Assembly (NCBI GenBank): GCA_023423935.1
Contig: JAFAEQ010000018.1
Location: 1 to 63,641, forward strand
Length of the DNA: 63,641 nt
Direction of reading: 5' to 3'
From: Pseudomonadota bacterium
GTDB taxonomy: Bacteria > Pseudomonadota > Gammaproteobacteria > Steroidobacterales > Steroidobacteraceae
The notes beneath the pieces are model-generated. The model was not told where the DNA came from, did not search any database, and saw only the letters and a list, made by a program, of their open reading frames with translations. This document shows, one piece after another, positions 8,601 through 16,784 of this stretch (the first letter of the stretch is position 1; the number at the start of each line of letters is the position of its first letter). Both the position numbers and the translations under genes were made by a program.

Positions 8601-9204
8601 CGACAGGCACGCCGTACTCGACCGCGAGCGCGAGCGCACGCCGGATGTAGTTCTCCTCGCCCGGCTGACCGATGCGCTGCAGCTCGAGGTAGTAGCGATT
8701 CCCGAACATCGCAAGCCAGCTCTCGAGCAGATCACGCGCTTCCTGATCGCGCCCGCCGAGGATGGCACGGCCGACATCGCCCTCGCCTGCCGCCGATAGC
8801 GCGATCAGTCCCGCGGTGTTCTCCGGCGTCAGCCAGCTGCGATCCACGGTCGCACGACCCTTCTGCTGACCTTCCAGATAGGAGCGACTGACGAGCCGCG
8901 TCAGATTCTTGTAACCGACCGTGTTCTGGCACAGCAGCACCAGGCGCGTCGGGTCGACGCGCTCGCCGTTCTCGCGAATCAGCAGATCGACACCGATGAC
9001 AGGCTTCACGCCTGCGGACAAGGCGGCCTTGTAGAACTTCACCATCGCGAACAGATTGCTCTGATCGGTGAGTCCCACCGCAGGCATCCCGGCCTTCGCG
9101 ACCGCATCCATGAGCCCGACCTGGCCCTCGCCTTCGCTCGTGATGCGAACGACGCTGTCGACCAGCGAATACTCGGTGTGAAGATGCAGATGAACGAACG
9201 ACAT
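5686..9204 (-). CDS. dnaE: DNA polymerase III alpha subunit
   Basis: 1172 residues, the usual DnaE length. It is the replicative polymerase. The start at 9204 gives MSFVHLHLHTEYSLVDS, the canonical first strand of the PHP domain; the frame stays open upstream only as a shadow of rnhB. The catalytic acidic motif PDFDIDFCMDGRD lies near residue 405, matching the two aspartates at 401/403 in E. coli. The finger motif with AMGKKKPEEM and the GYGFNKSHAAAYA motif follow, then a tandem HhH region and an OB-fold near residues 990-1080. It is the last gene of the lpx block, 8 nt after rnhB. Confidence 0.97.
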   Translation of the reverse strand: MSFVHLHLHTEYSLVDSVVRITSEGEGQVGLMDAVAKAGMPAVGLTDQSNLFAMVKFYKAALSAGVKPVIGVDLLIRENGERVDPTRLVLLCQNTVGYKNLTRLVSRSYLEGQQKGRATVDRSWLTPENTAGLIALSAAGEGDVGRAILGGRDQEARDLLESWLAMFGNRYYLELQRIGQPGEENYIRRALALAVEYGVPVVATNNVRFVRKEDFESHEARVSIHEGVLLDDPKRPKRYTQEQYLKSPQQMAELFRDVPEALANSVEIARRCSLELTLGKSVLPAYPVPSEMTTEDYLREVAAQGLNARLERMSTRPQVGRKIPREEYESRLQTELGVICQMGFAGYFLIVADFIRWARENGVPVGPGRGSGAGSLVAYALAITDLDPLQYDLLFERFLNPERVSMPDFDIDFCMDGRDRVIEYVAQRYGRERVSQIITYGTMAAKAVVRDVARVYGLSYGFADSIAKLIPFELGITLKDALEKEPELKRRYDTEEETRSVIDMAMSLEGLVRNAGMHAGGVVIAPSVLTDFAPLFCDDEGKNVVTQFDKDDVEAVGLVKFDFLGLRTLTIIDWTVKSINAARARKGEPPIELKNLPLDDNPTYERIFRQAQTVAVFQFESNGMQRMLKEAKPDRFEDLIALGALFRPGPMDLIPSFVARKHGREGIEYPDPRVEPILKETYGIMVYQEQVMQMAQIIGGYTLGGADLLRRAMGKKKPEEMVKQRAIFREGAAKSGRSAEQADAIFDLMEKFAGYGFNKSHAAAYAVLSYQTAWLKTHYPAAFMSAVLSSDMDKTDKVVTLIDEARRMQLKVEPPDVNHSQYMFTVSGERTIRYGLGAIKGVGQSVVDMLVAEREANGPYRDLPDLCRRSDQNRMNRRVLEALIRSGAADSLGANRATLMHALPASMQLADQTIRARAVGQDDLFGLMDTTPSAPAVVTTETLPDWSRRVRLDGERDTLGLYLTGHPFEEFEEEVRPVISGRIADVTGDRPVASNEGFHFKGKPATIAGMVFDVGKRGSRIVFTMDDRSGRLEASMFEDVYQQYRTQIAKSAILIVEGSLRFDEFIEGWRLTAKRVWDIDQSRELNARRLVLRWPPDASASFVRTLEQTLRPFKGGRCAVAIRYYNAQARADVVLSEEWSVKPTRELTERLSQLLGHDGFRLIYAPRMDSYH

Positions 9205-9212
9205 CGCGTCGA

Positions 9213-9866
9213 TCAGGCTGCGCTGACGCGCAGCGCGGCGAGGCGCACCGGTTCGAAGCTGCGGCGGTGAATCCTGGTTGGGCCGAGGTTCGCGAGCATC
9301 TCGCAATGCTGCGGCGTGCTGTAACCCTTGTGGCCTGCAAAACCATATTGCGGATAGAGCCGATCGAGCTCGACCATCATTGCGTCGCGCCTGACCTTCG
9401 CAAGAATCGATGCCGCACCGATCGCGGTGCGTCGCGCGTCGCCATCGATGATGGCTTCGAACGTGCAATCGAGATTGAGTCCGGCGAACGAGGGACAGCG
9501 ATTGCCGTCGATCTCGACATGCGCGGGACAGATCCTCAATCCCATCAGCGCACGACGCATGGCGAGATAGGTGGCCTCGAGAATATTGAGGCAATCGATC
9601 TCTTCGACATCCGCCCACGCCACGGACCAGGCGAGCGCATGCGTTCGGATCTTGACCGCCATCTCTTCGCGCTCTTCGGGATCCATGACTTTGGAATCGC
9701 GAATGCCGCGCAGGCGCCGACGCGGATCGAGAATGACCGCCGCCGCGACGACGGGCCCCGCAAGGGGTCCGCGGCCCGCCTCGTCCACACCCGCGACCAA
9801 GTATTCGAGCGAGTGCTTCCCGCGGCTCTTGCCAAAAAGTTTCAACGCCATCTGGCTCGTGCTCAT
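9213..9866 (-). CDS. rnhB: Ribonuclease HII
   Basis: 217 residues. It cleaves RNA in RNA-DNA hybrids and removes misincorporated ribonucleotides. The type 2 RNase H motif VAGVDEAGRGPLAGPVV carries the first catalytic Asp-Glu pair; DSKVMDP and GHKGYSTPQH also match. The ATG overlaps the lpxB stop by 4 nt, so it is coupled to lpxB, the common gammaproteobacterial arrangement. Confidence 0.97.
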   Translation of the reverse strand: MSTSQMALKLFGKSRGKHSLEYLVAGVDEAGRGPLAGPVVAAAVILDPRRRLRGIRDSKVMDPEEREEMAVKIRTHALAWSVAWADVEEIDCLNILEATYLAMRRALMGLRICPAHVEIDGNRCPSFAGLNLDCTFEAIIDGDARRTAIGAASILAKVRRDAMMVELDRLYPQYGFAGHKGYSTPQHCEMLANLGPTRIHRRSFEPVRLAALRVSAA

Positions 9867-11062
9867 CGTCCCGCCATCGTGCCGCGCGATTGCAGCAGCT
9901 CTGTAATCGCCTCGGCGGCGCGCGTGCTGGCGTCGCGGCGAAGCGTCTCGTGAATGCGGGCGAAAGTTTGCACGAGCTGATCGCGATCGGCACGCCCGAG
10001 TTGCTCGAGCAGCGCGGGCCCCAGCACATCGGCCCTGACTTCACCGCCGAAGAACTCGGGAACGACCTGACGTCCGGCGAGCAGGTTCGGCTGAGCGAAG
10101 AACGGCGCCTTGAACAGTTTCAGATGCTTGAGAAGGAAACTTGTCAGCCAGCTCAAACGGTAGGCAACCACCATGGGTCGCTTGACGAGCGTGGCTTCGA
10201 GCGTTGCGGTGCCCGAGGCGAGCAGGATCGCGTCGCTCGCGGCCATGACTTCCTGGGACCGACCATCGAACAGGTGGACTCGATTCTGAAGACCCACGTG
10301 TGCGAGCGCTTGCTCGAAGGCCGTGCGCACGCGTGCATTTGCCATGGCCGCGATGAATGTCAGATCCGGACGGCGTTCGAGCAGCCAGGCCGCTGTGGCC
10401 GCGAAATACGGGCCCAACCGGCTCACCTCGCCGCCGCGACTGCCCGGCAGCAGGGCGATGACCTGACCCGGAGGCTGAATCCCGAGCGCCTCACGTGCCG
10501 CGCGCGCATCCAGATGCAAGGGGATCTGATCTGCCAGTGGATGGCCGACGAACTCGGCCCTGACGTGATGCTCGTCGTAGAACTGCTTTTCGAACGGCAA
10601 CAGACACAGGACGAGATCGACGGCCGCACCGATCGTTCGCACGCGTCCCTGTCGCCACGCCCACACCTGCGGGCTCACGTACTGTACGACCGGGATGCCT
10701 CGCTGTTTCAGCTGCGGCGCCAGGCGCAAATTGAATTCCTTGGCATCGACACCGATGTACACGTCGGGCCGCTGCGATGTCAGCCGCTCGAGCAGCTCAC
10801 GCCGGATGCGCAGCAGTCGCGGCAGATGCGGGAGGACCTCGACCAGGCCCATGACCGACAAGCTCTCGACGCGCTCCCACGCTTCGCAGCCCGCCTCGAC
10901 CATTCGGGGGCCGGCGATGCCGGCAAAGCGCGCTCGAGGAAAGCGCGCACGCAACGCGTGAATCAGCCTCGCGCCGAGGTTGTCGCCGGAGATCTCACCG
11001 GCGACAAGGACAAAGAACGGCCCCGGAACACTGGGCGCTGGGGATTGATCGGACGAAGACAT
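9863..11062 (-). CDS. lpxB: Lipid-A-disaccharide synthase
   Basis: 399 residues, a GT19 glycosyltransferase. It joins UDP-2,3-diacylglucosamine and lipid X to make the lipid A disaccharide at the inner membrane. Signatures are VAGEISGDNLGA at the N-terminus, YIGVDAKEFNLRL, PQVWAWRQGRV and LLPGSRGGEVSRL. The C-terminal half holds SGTATLEATL, the nucleotide-sugar binding motif. It overlaps rnhB by 4 nt and follows lpxA by 53 nt. Confidence 0.97.
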   Translation of the reverse strand: MSSSDQSPAPSVPGPFFVLVAGEISGDNLGARLIHALRARFPRARFAGIAGPRMVEAGCEAWERVESLSVMGLVEVLPHLPRLLRIRRELLERLTSQRPDVYIGVDAKEFNLRLAPQLKQRGIPVVQYVSPQVWAWRQGRVRTIGAAVDLVLCLLPFEKQFYDEHHVRAEFVGHPLADQIPLHLDARAAREALGIQPPGQVIALLPGSRGGEVSRLGPYFAATAAWLLERRPDLTFIAAMANARVRTAFEQALAHVGLQNRVHLFDGRSQEVMAASDAILLASGTATLEATLVKRPMVVAYRLSWLTSFLLKHLKLFKAPFFAQPNLLAGRQVVPEFFGGEVRADVLGPALLEQLGRADRDQLVQTFARIHETLRRDASTRAAEAITELLQSRGTMAGR

Positions 11063-11115
11063 CGCCTTCGCCTAGTTCCTGCCAGAGGCCGAGGCCTGAT
11101 ACCCGACAACCCTGC

Positions 11116-11904
11116 TCATCTCACGATCCCGACGCGCTCGCGACGGGGCGTGGTGTCGTTGAGGAAGGCGACGAAGGCTTCGATCTCCGGCTGTTCGGCC
11201 GCGAGCTTCGCGAGCTCTTCGGTGGCGTCGGCGAGCTTGAGCTTGGAGCGATAGAGAATGCGATACGCGTGACGGATGTTGCGGATCTGATCCGCCGTGT
11301 AGCCGCGTCGCTTCAATCCTTCGGCATTCACGCTGTGCGGTTCGGCCGGGCGCCCCACCGCCATGACGTAGGGAGGTACATCGCGCGTGACTGCGGTGTT
11401 GTTGGCGATGAAGGCATGCGGACCGATCTTGCAAAATTGATGGACGCCCGCGAAGCCGCCGAGATGCACCCAATCACCGAGCTCGACATGGCCGCCCAGC
11501 GTCGCGTAGTTGGCGAACACACAATGCGAGCCGATGACGCAGTCGTGCCCGACGTGCGATCCCGCCATGAACAGATTGTCGCTGCCGATGCGTGTGACGA
11601 GCTGGTCCTTCGTCGTGCCGCGATTGATCGTGGTGTTCTCGCGGAACACGTTGCGATCGCCGATCTCGAGCCGTGTCGGCTCGCCCTTGTACTTGAGGTC
11701 CTGGGGTGCCGCACCGATGGACGCAAACTGAAAGATCTTGTTGGCGCGACCGATCGTCGTGGGACCGTCGATGACCGCATGAGGACCGATCCAGCACTCC
11801 GCTTCGATCGTGACGCCCGACCCGACGACCGTATAGGCGCCGATCTCCACGTCGGGAGCGAGCTTCGCGTCGGGCGCGATGATGGCGGTCGGGTGAATGG
11901 CCAC
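11116..11904 (-). CDS. lpxA: UDP-N-acetylglucosamine acyltransferase
   Basis: 262 residues starting with GTG. It performs the first step of lipid A synthesis, moving 3-hydroxyacyl from ACP to UDP-GlcNAc. About ten left-handed beta-helix hexapeptide turns precede a helical C-terminus. The catalytic histidine lies in AGSHVGHDC (about residues 118-126), and the family motif GGFAGVHQFCKIG follows. It starts 3 nt after the fabZ stop, so the two are coupled. Confidence 0.97.
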   Translation of the reverse strand: MAIHPTAIIAPDAKLAPDVEIGAYTVVGSGVTIEAECWIGPHAVIDGPTTIGRANKIFQFASIGAAPQDLKYKGEPTRLEIGDRNVFRENTTINRGTTKDQLVTRIGSDNLFMAGSHVGHDCVIGSHCVFANYATLGGHVELGDWVHLGGFAGVHQFCKIGPHAFIANNTAVTRDVPPYVMAVGRPAEPHSVNAEGLKRRGYTADQIRNIRHAYRILYRSKLKLADATEELAKLAAEQPEIEAFVAFLNDTTPRRERVGIVR

Positions 11905-11907
11905 GGA

Positions 11908-12387
11908 TTATTTACCGGTCCCGGGAGCAACCATCATGGCGGCCCCGCACACTTCCTCGCCGTTCACTTCGGCGACGGTCGCGAATTTCCAGATCCCGCG
12001 CATCGAACGCTCGAGCGTCGCTTTCAGGATCAGCTGATCGCCAGGCTCGACGGGTTTGCGGAACCGGGCGTTGTCGATGCCGACGAAATACATCGGGCGT
12101 TCCGAATCCGGATAGACACCCGCAGTCACGAACGCAAGGATGCCGGCGGTCTGCGCAAGGGCTTCGAGGATCATCACACCGGGAAATACCGGGCGATGCG
12201 GAAAATGGCCGGGAAAGAAATGCTCGTTGAACGTCACGTTCTTGAGCGCATGGATGTACTTGCCCGCCACGCACTCATGCACGCGGTCCACGAGCAGGAA
12301 TGGATAGCGATGCGGCAAGCGCCGCAGCACCTCATTGATATCCATGCTCAACACTTGCTCGCCCAGATTGTCACCGGCGTCGGTCAT
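11908..12387 (-). CDS. fabZ: (3R)-hydroxyacyl-ACP dehydratase FabZ
   Basis: 159 residues with a hot-dog fold. It dehydrates 3-hydroxyacyl-ACP in fatty acid elongation and competes with LpxA and LpxD for substrate. The active-site stretch FNEHFFPGHFPHRPVFPGV holds the catalytic His and the later Glu in EALAQTAG. The start at 12387 has AGGGGAG a few nt upstream; a second ATG at residue 15 would give the shorter E. coli-like form. Confidence 0.96.
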   Translation of the reverse strand: MTDAGDNLGEQVLSMDINEVLRRLPHRYPFLLVDRVHECVAGKYIHALKNVTFNEHFFPGHFPHRPVFPGVMILEALAQTAGILAFVTAGVYPDSERPMYFVGIDNARFRKPVEPGDQLILKATLERSMRGIWKFATVAEVNGEEVCGAAMMVAPGTGK

Positions 12388-12417
12388 TCGCTCCCCTTAG
12401 GATTGTCTTGAACCCGA

Positions 12418-13482
12418 TCAGTCAGACTGCGGTTCGTCCGTCTCATCATCGGGTGAGCCGGCGTGCCCGCGCAATCGTCGTACTTCGCGCGCCAGCTCGT
12501 CGAGCCGGCCGAAGCGGGCTGCATTCTTGCGAAATCTGGGAGTTTCGTCGATGGGCAAACCGCTCGAGTAGTAACCCGGTTTGCGGATGCTTCCCGACAC
12601 GAACGATTTACCCGTGAGCACGACGTCGTCGCAGATCGTCAGGTGACCGGCGACGCCGACCATGCCGCCGATCATGCATCGCTTGCCGATGACCGCACTT
12701 CCGGAGATCCCGGCACATCCTGCGATCACGGTGTGCTCGCCAATCTGCACGTTGTGAGCAATCTGGATCTGGTTGTCGAGCTTCACGCCGTCACCGATCA
12801 CGGTATTGTCGATGGCGCCACGATCGACGGTCGTGTTCGCACCGATGTCCACATCGTTGCCGATGATCACGGTACCGACCTGCGGCACCCGGATCCATTC
12901 GCCACGATCCGGGGCAAGCCCGAAGCCGTCACCACCGATCACGGCACCCGGATGCAGGATGCACCGCTCGCCGACGACTACCTCGGCGCAGAGCGTCACA
13001 TTCGCAACCAGACGCGTGTCTGCACCGATGCGTGCGCCGCGCATGATGACGCAGCCCGGCCCGATCACCGCACGCGCACCGATGTGCACTCCTTCCTCGA
13101 TCACGACGCGCGCACCTATCGCCGCAGTGGCATCGATGTGCGCGGAAGCATCGACCACGGCACTGGGATGAATGCCTGCGGTCGCACCGTTCGCCGGATG
13201 CAGGATCGCGGCGATGCGTGCGTACGTTGCGTACGGATTGGTCGACAGTAATGCCGCGCCCGGCGCAGCGTCTGCGAGACGCGGCTCGACGACCACAGCC
13301 CCCGCGCGGGTCTTCGCAAGGAATTTGCGGTACTTGGGATTGGCTAGAAAAGTGATCGCGTCCGCAGAAGCACTCTCGAGGGTCGCGACCCGCGTCACGC
13401 GCAGATCGGGATCACCCTTCAACGTACAACCGAAACGGACGGCCAACTCCCCCAGCGAAAAGCCGTTGGGGGTCGCAGTCAT
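12418..13482 (-). CDS. lpxD: UDP-3-O-acylglucosamine N-acyltransferase
   Basis: 354 residues. It adds the second 3-hydroxyacyl chain in lipid A synthesis. It has an N-terminal uridine-binding domain, a long hexapeptide-repeat beta-helix (about 100-310), and a helical tail. The catalytic histidine sits in KLDNQIQIAHNVQIG, and the GDGFGLAP motif is present. The last 20 residues are acidic and probably disordered. It follows skp and precedes fabZ by 30 nt. Confidence 0.97.
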   Translation of the reverse strand: MTATPNGFSLGELAVRFGCTLKGDPDLRVTRVATLESASADAITFLANPKYRKFLAKTRAGAVVVEPRLADAAPGAALLSTNPYATYARIAAILHPANGATAGIHPSAVVDASAHIDATAAIGARVVIEEGVHIGARAVIGPGCVIMRGARIGADTRLVANVTLCAEVVVGERCILHPGAVIGGDGFGLAPDRGEWIRVPQVGTVIIGNDVDIGANTTVDRGAIDNTVIGDGVKLDNQIQIAHNVQIGEHTVIAGCAGISGSAVIGKRCMIGGMVGVAGHLTICDDVVLTGKSFVSGSIRKPGYYSSGLPIDETPRFRKNAARFGRLDELAREVRRLRGHAGSPDDETDEPQSD

Positions 13483-13515
13483 GACGCTGCCTCGCGATCG
13501 ACCGGCGTCGATGAG

Positions 13516-14112
13516 TTACTGCTTCGCAGGAGGCGTCGCCGGCTTGGCAGGCGCGGCAGCGCTGGAGGCGGGCTTGGTGGGCGCACCGCCGCTCGACTTG
13601 AAGCGTGCCTGCAATGCATTCAGCACCTGCGCCGTGATGTCCATCGACTCATTGACGTAAAGAACACCATCGCCGACCACGAGGTCGTAGTTCTGAGCGC
13701 GCGCGAACGTCTGCACTTCCTGCAGCAGCGAGCGTTGCAGCTTGCCGAGCTCCTCGTTGCGACGCAGGTTCAGATCTTCGACGTATTCATTCTGCTTACG
13801 CGCCATCTCGCGCTGACCGTCGCGCAGATCTTTCTCGGCCGTGCGCCGCTCGTTTTCTGCCATCACCGCGCCGTCACGCTGCAGCTTCTCTTCCTTCGCC
13901 TTGAGGTCCTTCTGGTCTGCGACGATCGCGCGCTGACGCGGCGCAAACTCATCCTGCAGCGCCTGCATCGAGGCCTTGGCTTGAGGCGCCTCCTCCAGAA
14001 GACGCGGCACGTTCACGACCGCAATCTTCAATTCCGCATGAGCTGCCCCGAGCGGTGCAAGGAGTGCCAGGCTGGCAGTAACCGCAAATCCGAAAATGCT
14101 CAAACGTGCCAT
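13516..14112 (-). CDS. skp: OmpH/Skp family periplasmic chaperone
   Basis: 198 residues. A signal peptide (about 1-26, ending GAAHA) precedes an OmpH core with a long charged coiled coil (about 55-130). Skp forms a jellyfish-shaped trimer that carries unfolded outer-membrane proteins to BamA. The C-terminus has an extra Pro/Ala/Lys-rich tail of about 30 residues that E. coli Skp lacks. Its place between bamA and lpxD is canonical. Confidence 0.9.
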   Translation of the reverse strand: MARLSIFGFAVTASLALLAPLGAAHAELKIAVVNVPRLLEEAPQAKASMQALQDEFAPRQRAIVADQKDLKAKEEKLQRDGAVMAENERRTAEKDLRDGQREMARKQNEYVEDLNLRRNEELGKLQRSLLQEVQTFARAQNYDLVVGDGVLYVNESMDITAQVLNALQARFKSSGGAPTKPASSAAAPAKPATPPAKQ

Positions 14113-14149
14113 GTGAGATCAACCTTGTCCGAATAGTAATAATGGGTCG

Positions 14150-16624
14150 TCAGAAAGCCTGTCCGATGGAGAACTGGAAGCCTTCGAGCTCATCGCCGTA
14201 GCGCGTAAACGTGTCACCGCGCTGCGCATTGAGCGGGATAGCGTAGCTGAACCTGAATACCCCCAGCGGGGCCAGCCACTGCACTGCGACACCGGCCGAT
14301 TGCCGCAGGTCATCATAACTGAACTTATAGTCGATCGGCTGCCGGACACCGGTGGTCGGGTCGGGCATGCCGACGAACTGAATGTTCTGATCCGAGAAGA
14401 CGTTACCGATGTCGAAGAACAGGCTGAAGCGCGCACTGTTGCGCCATTTATCGGGAATCGGCAACAGCAGCTCGGTCTGCGCGACCGTCTTGATGTTGCC
14501 GCCATAGGGGCGTCCGAAGCTGTCCTTTGGACCCAGGCGGCTTTCGCGATAGCCGCGCACCGAGTCCGGGCCGCCAGCAAAGAACTGACGGTATGGAGGA
14601 AGCGCCGTAGTATCGCCGAGCGCTTTGCCGTATGCCGCCTCGACATTGATCATCAGCTTGAAGTCCCTCCAGATGGGGATGAACTTCAGCAAGTCGTAGG
14701 AGATGTTCCAGAACTCGACATCACTGCCGGGCAGCGTATAGCTCAGGTTCACTCGCTGCCGCGTGCCGGCCGTCGCGAAGATGGTGCGGTTACGCGAATC
14801 GAAGCTCCAGCCGGTGCTCAGCTCGAGGGTGCGGAACTTGGAACGGAACAGACTGAAGTTTGGACTCTCCGAGCAGGGAATCTCGGGGCGCTGCTGCAAC
14901 AGGCAATGCGTGGACGACTGCCCATTGTTCTGCACCCACGCATTGGCTTCCGCAGCGCTGCCGGACGTGGTCGTTGCAAGCTCCGCCTGCTGCGCCGACA
15001 AGCCGAAGCTCAGGTACTGATATTCGGTGAGCGGATAGTCGTAGCCGATGGCTGCCGTGGCCGTGGTCGTATCGAAGTCGGACGTGGCCGAGGTGAACTG
15101 CGTGATATCGCGGTACCCGAGCGAAATGGTCCGGCGCACGCCGTCGATCGTCGTGTACGGATCGGTGTGCGAGAAGGCATAGCTTTTCGCGAAACGGCCG
15201 GAATTGATCTCCGCCTGCACGCGATTGCCAGTGCCCATGAAGTTGGAATGCGTGAAGCTGCCATTCAGGATGACGGATTGCGATTCCGAGTAGCCGATAC
15301 CGCCGCCGAACTGACCAGGCAAACCTTCCTTGATTTCGAAATCGACATCGACCAGATCGTTCGTCCCGGGTACGGGCGTGTTCTCGACCGCCACTTTTTC
15401 GATGAACGGCAGGCGCTCGATACGCTGCTTGGAGCGATCCACCGCCGTGTTCGAGAGATACGAGCCTTCCATCTGACGCATTTCGCGACGGAACACTTCG
15501 TCGTTCACACCCGAGGTGCCGTTGAAATTCACACGACGCACATAGACACGGTTCTTGGGATCGACCACGAACGTGAGCGAGACTTCCTTGGTTTCCTCAT
15601 TGGTCTGAGGCACGGGATCGATGGTTGCGAATGCATAGCCATCGAAGCCCAATCGCATCTTCATGGCTTCCGTGGTTGCCGTAATGAGCTTGCGCGAGTA
15701 CGTGTCACCGGGCTGAATCATGATCAATCGCCGGAGCTCTGACTCCGGCACCACCATGTTGCCGGCCATCTTCACCTCGGACACCTTGTAGACGTCACCC
15801 TCGTTCACGTTGACCGTGACGAAGATGTCATCTTTCTCGGGTGCGATGGCGACCTGCGTCGAAGTCACGGCGAAGTTCGCATAGCCGCGATCCATGTAAT
15901 AGGAGCGCAGCTTTTCCAGATCGCCCGACAAGGCTTCACGCGAGTAGCGATCGTCCTGCTTGTACCAGGACAGCCAGTTCGGCGTCTGCAGCTCGAACTC
16001 CTTCTGCAGTTCTTCGTCCGAGAACGCCGTGTTGCCTGCAATGTTGATCTGGCGGATGCGCGCGCGCTTACCCTCGACGATGTCGACGGTCACCTTGACC
16101 TTGTTGCCCGGCACTTCCTCGACCTTCGCATCCACGCGCACGGCGTATTTACCGCGCGAGAAGTACTGATCGGTGAGGTATTGCTTCACCTCATCCAGCA
16201 CCGATTGGTCGAATGTCTTGCCGGTCGCGAGGCCGACGTTGCGCAGCGAGCGCTGGAGGTCCTCGGTCTTGATGTCCTTGTTGCCCTTGATCTCGAAGCT
16301 TTCGATCGAGGGTCGTTCGACCACCGCGATGACGAGCGTGCCGCCGTCGCGTCGCATTTCGACGTCGCGGAAGAAGCCGGTGGCGTACAACGCGCGCATG
16401 GCTTCCGCGACGCGACGCGGATCGAGCTGGTCGCCGATATTCACGGGCAGATAGTTGTAGACCGTACCTTCGGAGATACGCTGCAAACCTTCGATGCGGA
16501 TATCGCCAACCGTGAAGGTCTCGGCCGCGCGGGTCTGCGCAACGCTGATCTGAGGATAGATGCCAACGGTCCCGGCCGCCGCCGCGATCGCCAGCGAGGC
16601 ACGGATGATTGTTCTCAAGCGCAT
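14150..16624 (-). CDS. bamA: Outer membrane protein assembly factor BamA
   Basis: 824 residues. It is the core barrel of the BAM complex that inserts beta-barrel proteins into the outer membrane. A signal peptide (about 1-30) is followed by five POTRA domains (about 35-430) and a 16-strand barrel. The VRGY stretch (PDSVRGYRESRLG) is the conserved L6 loop motif, and the chain ends in Phe (SIGQAF), a typical beta-signal. The start at 16624 is chosen because the signal peptide begins there; upstream in-frame residues look non-coding. Confidence 0.97.
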   Translation of the reverse strand: MRLRTIIRASLAIAAAAGTVGIYPQISVAQTRAAETFTVGDIRIEGLQRISEGTVYNYLPVNIGDQLDPRRVAEAMRALYATGFFRDVEMRRDGGTLVIAVVERPSIESFEIKGNKDIKTEDLQRSLRNVGLATGKTFDQSVLDEVKQYLTDQYFSRGKYAVRVDAKVEEVPGNKVKVTVDIVEGKRARIRQINIAGNTAFSDEELQKEFELQTPNWLSWYKQDDRYSREALSGDLEKLRSYYMDRGYANFAVTSTQVAIAPEKDDIFVTVNVNEGDVYKVSEVKMAGNMVVPESELRRLIMIQPGDTYSRKLITATTEAMKMRLGFDGYAFATIDPVPQTNEETKEVSLTFVVDPKNRVYVRRVNFNGTSGVNDEVFRREMRQMEGSYLSNTAVDRSKQRIERLPFIEKVAVENTPVPGTNDLVDVDFEIKEGLPGQFGGGIGYSESQSVILNGSFTHSNFMGTGNRVQAEINSGRFAKSYAFSHTDPYTTIDGVRRTISLGYRDITQFTSATSDFDTTTATAAIGYDYPLTEYQYLSFGLSAQQAELATTTSGSAAEANAWVQNNGQSSTHCLLQQRPEIPCSESPNFSLFRSKFRTLELSTGWSFDSRNRTIFATAGTRQRVNLSYTLPGSDVEFWNISYDLLKFIPIWRDFKLMINVEAAYGKALGDTTALPPYRQFFAGGPDSVRGYRESRLGPKDSFGRPYGGNIKTVAQTELLLPIPDKWRNSARFSLFFDIGNVFSDQNIQFVGMPDPTTGVRQPIDYKFSYDDLRQSAGVAVQWLAPLGVFRFSYAIPLNAQRGDTFTRYGDELEGFQFSIGQAF

Positions 16625-16784
16625 CAGAAATGGTCTCTTACGGACGTAGTGTCGGCAGCAAAATCCATTCGAACCCGCGGGCAAATTTCCGTGCGCACCC
16701 ACACAACGCGTCTCCCTGATTGATCAAGGCTGCGCGGGATGCCCGGCATCGACGAGCCGGTCACAGGATCGAAGCAATGCAGCT

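Noticed and set aside
5689..8799. Long open frame of more than 1000 codons on the plus strand, antisense to dnaE
   Set aside because: The translation is rich in Arg, His and Asp with no domain, and mirrors the codon pattern of dnaE. Open antisense frames are expected in GC-rich DNA.
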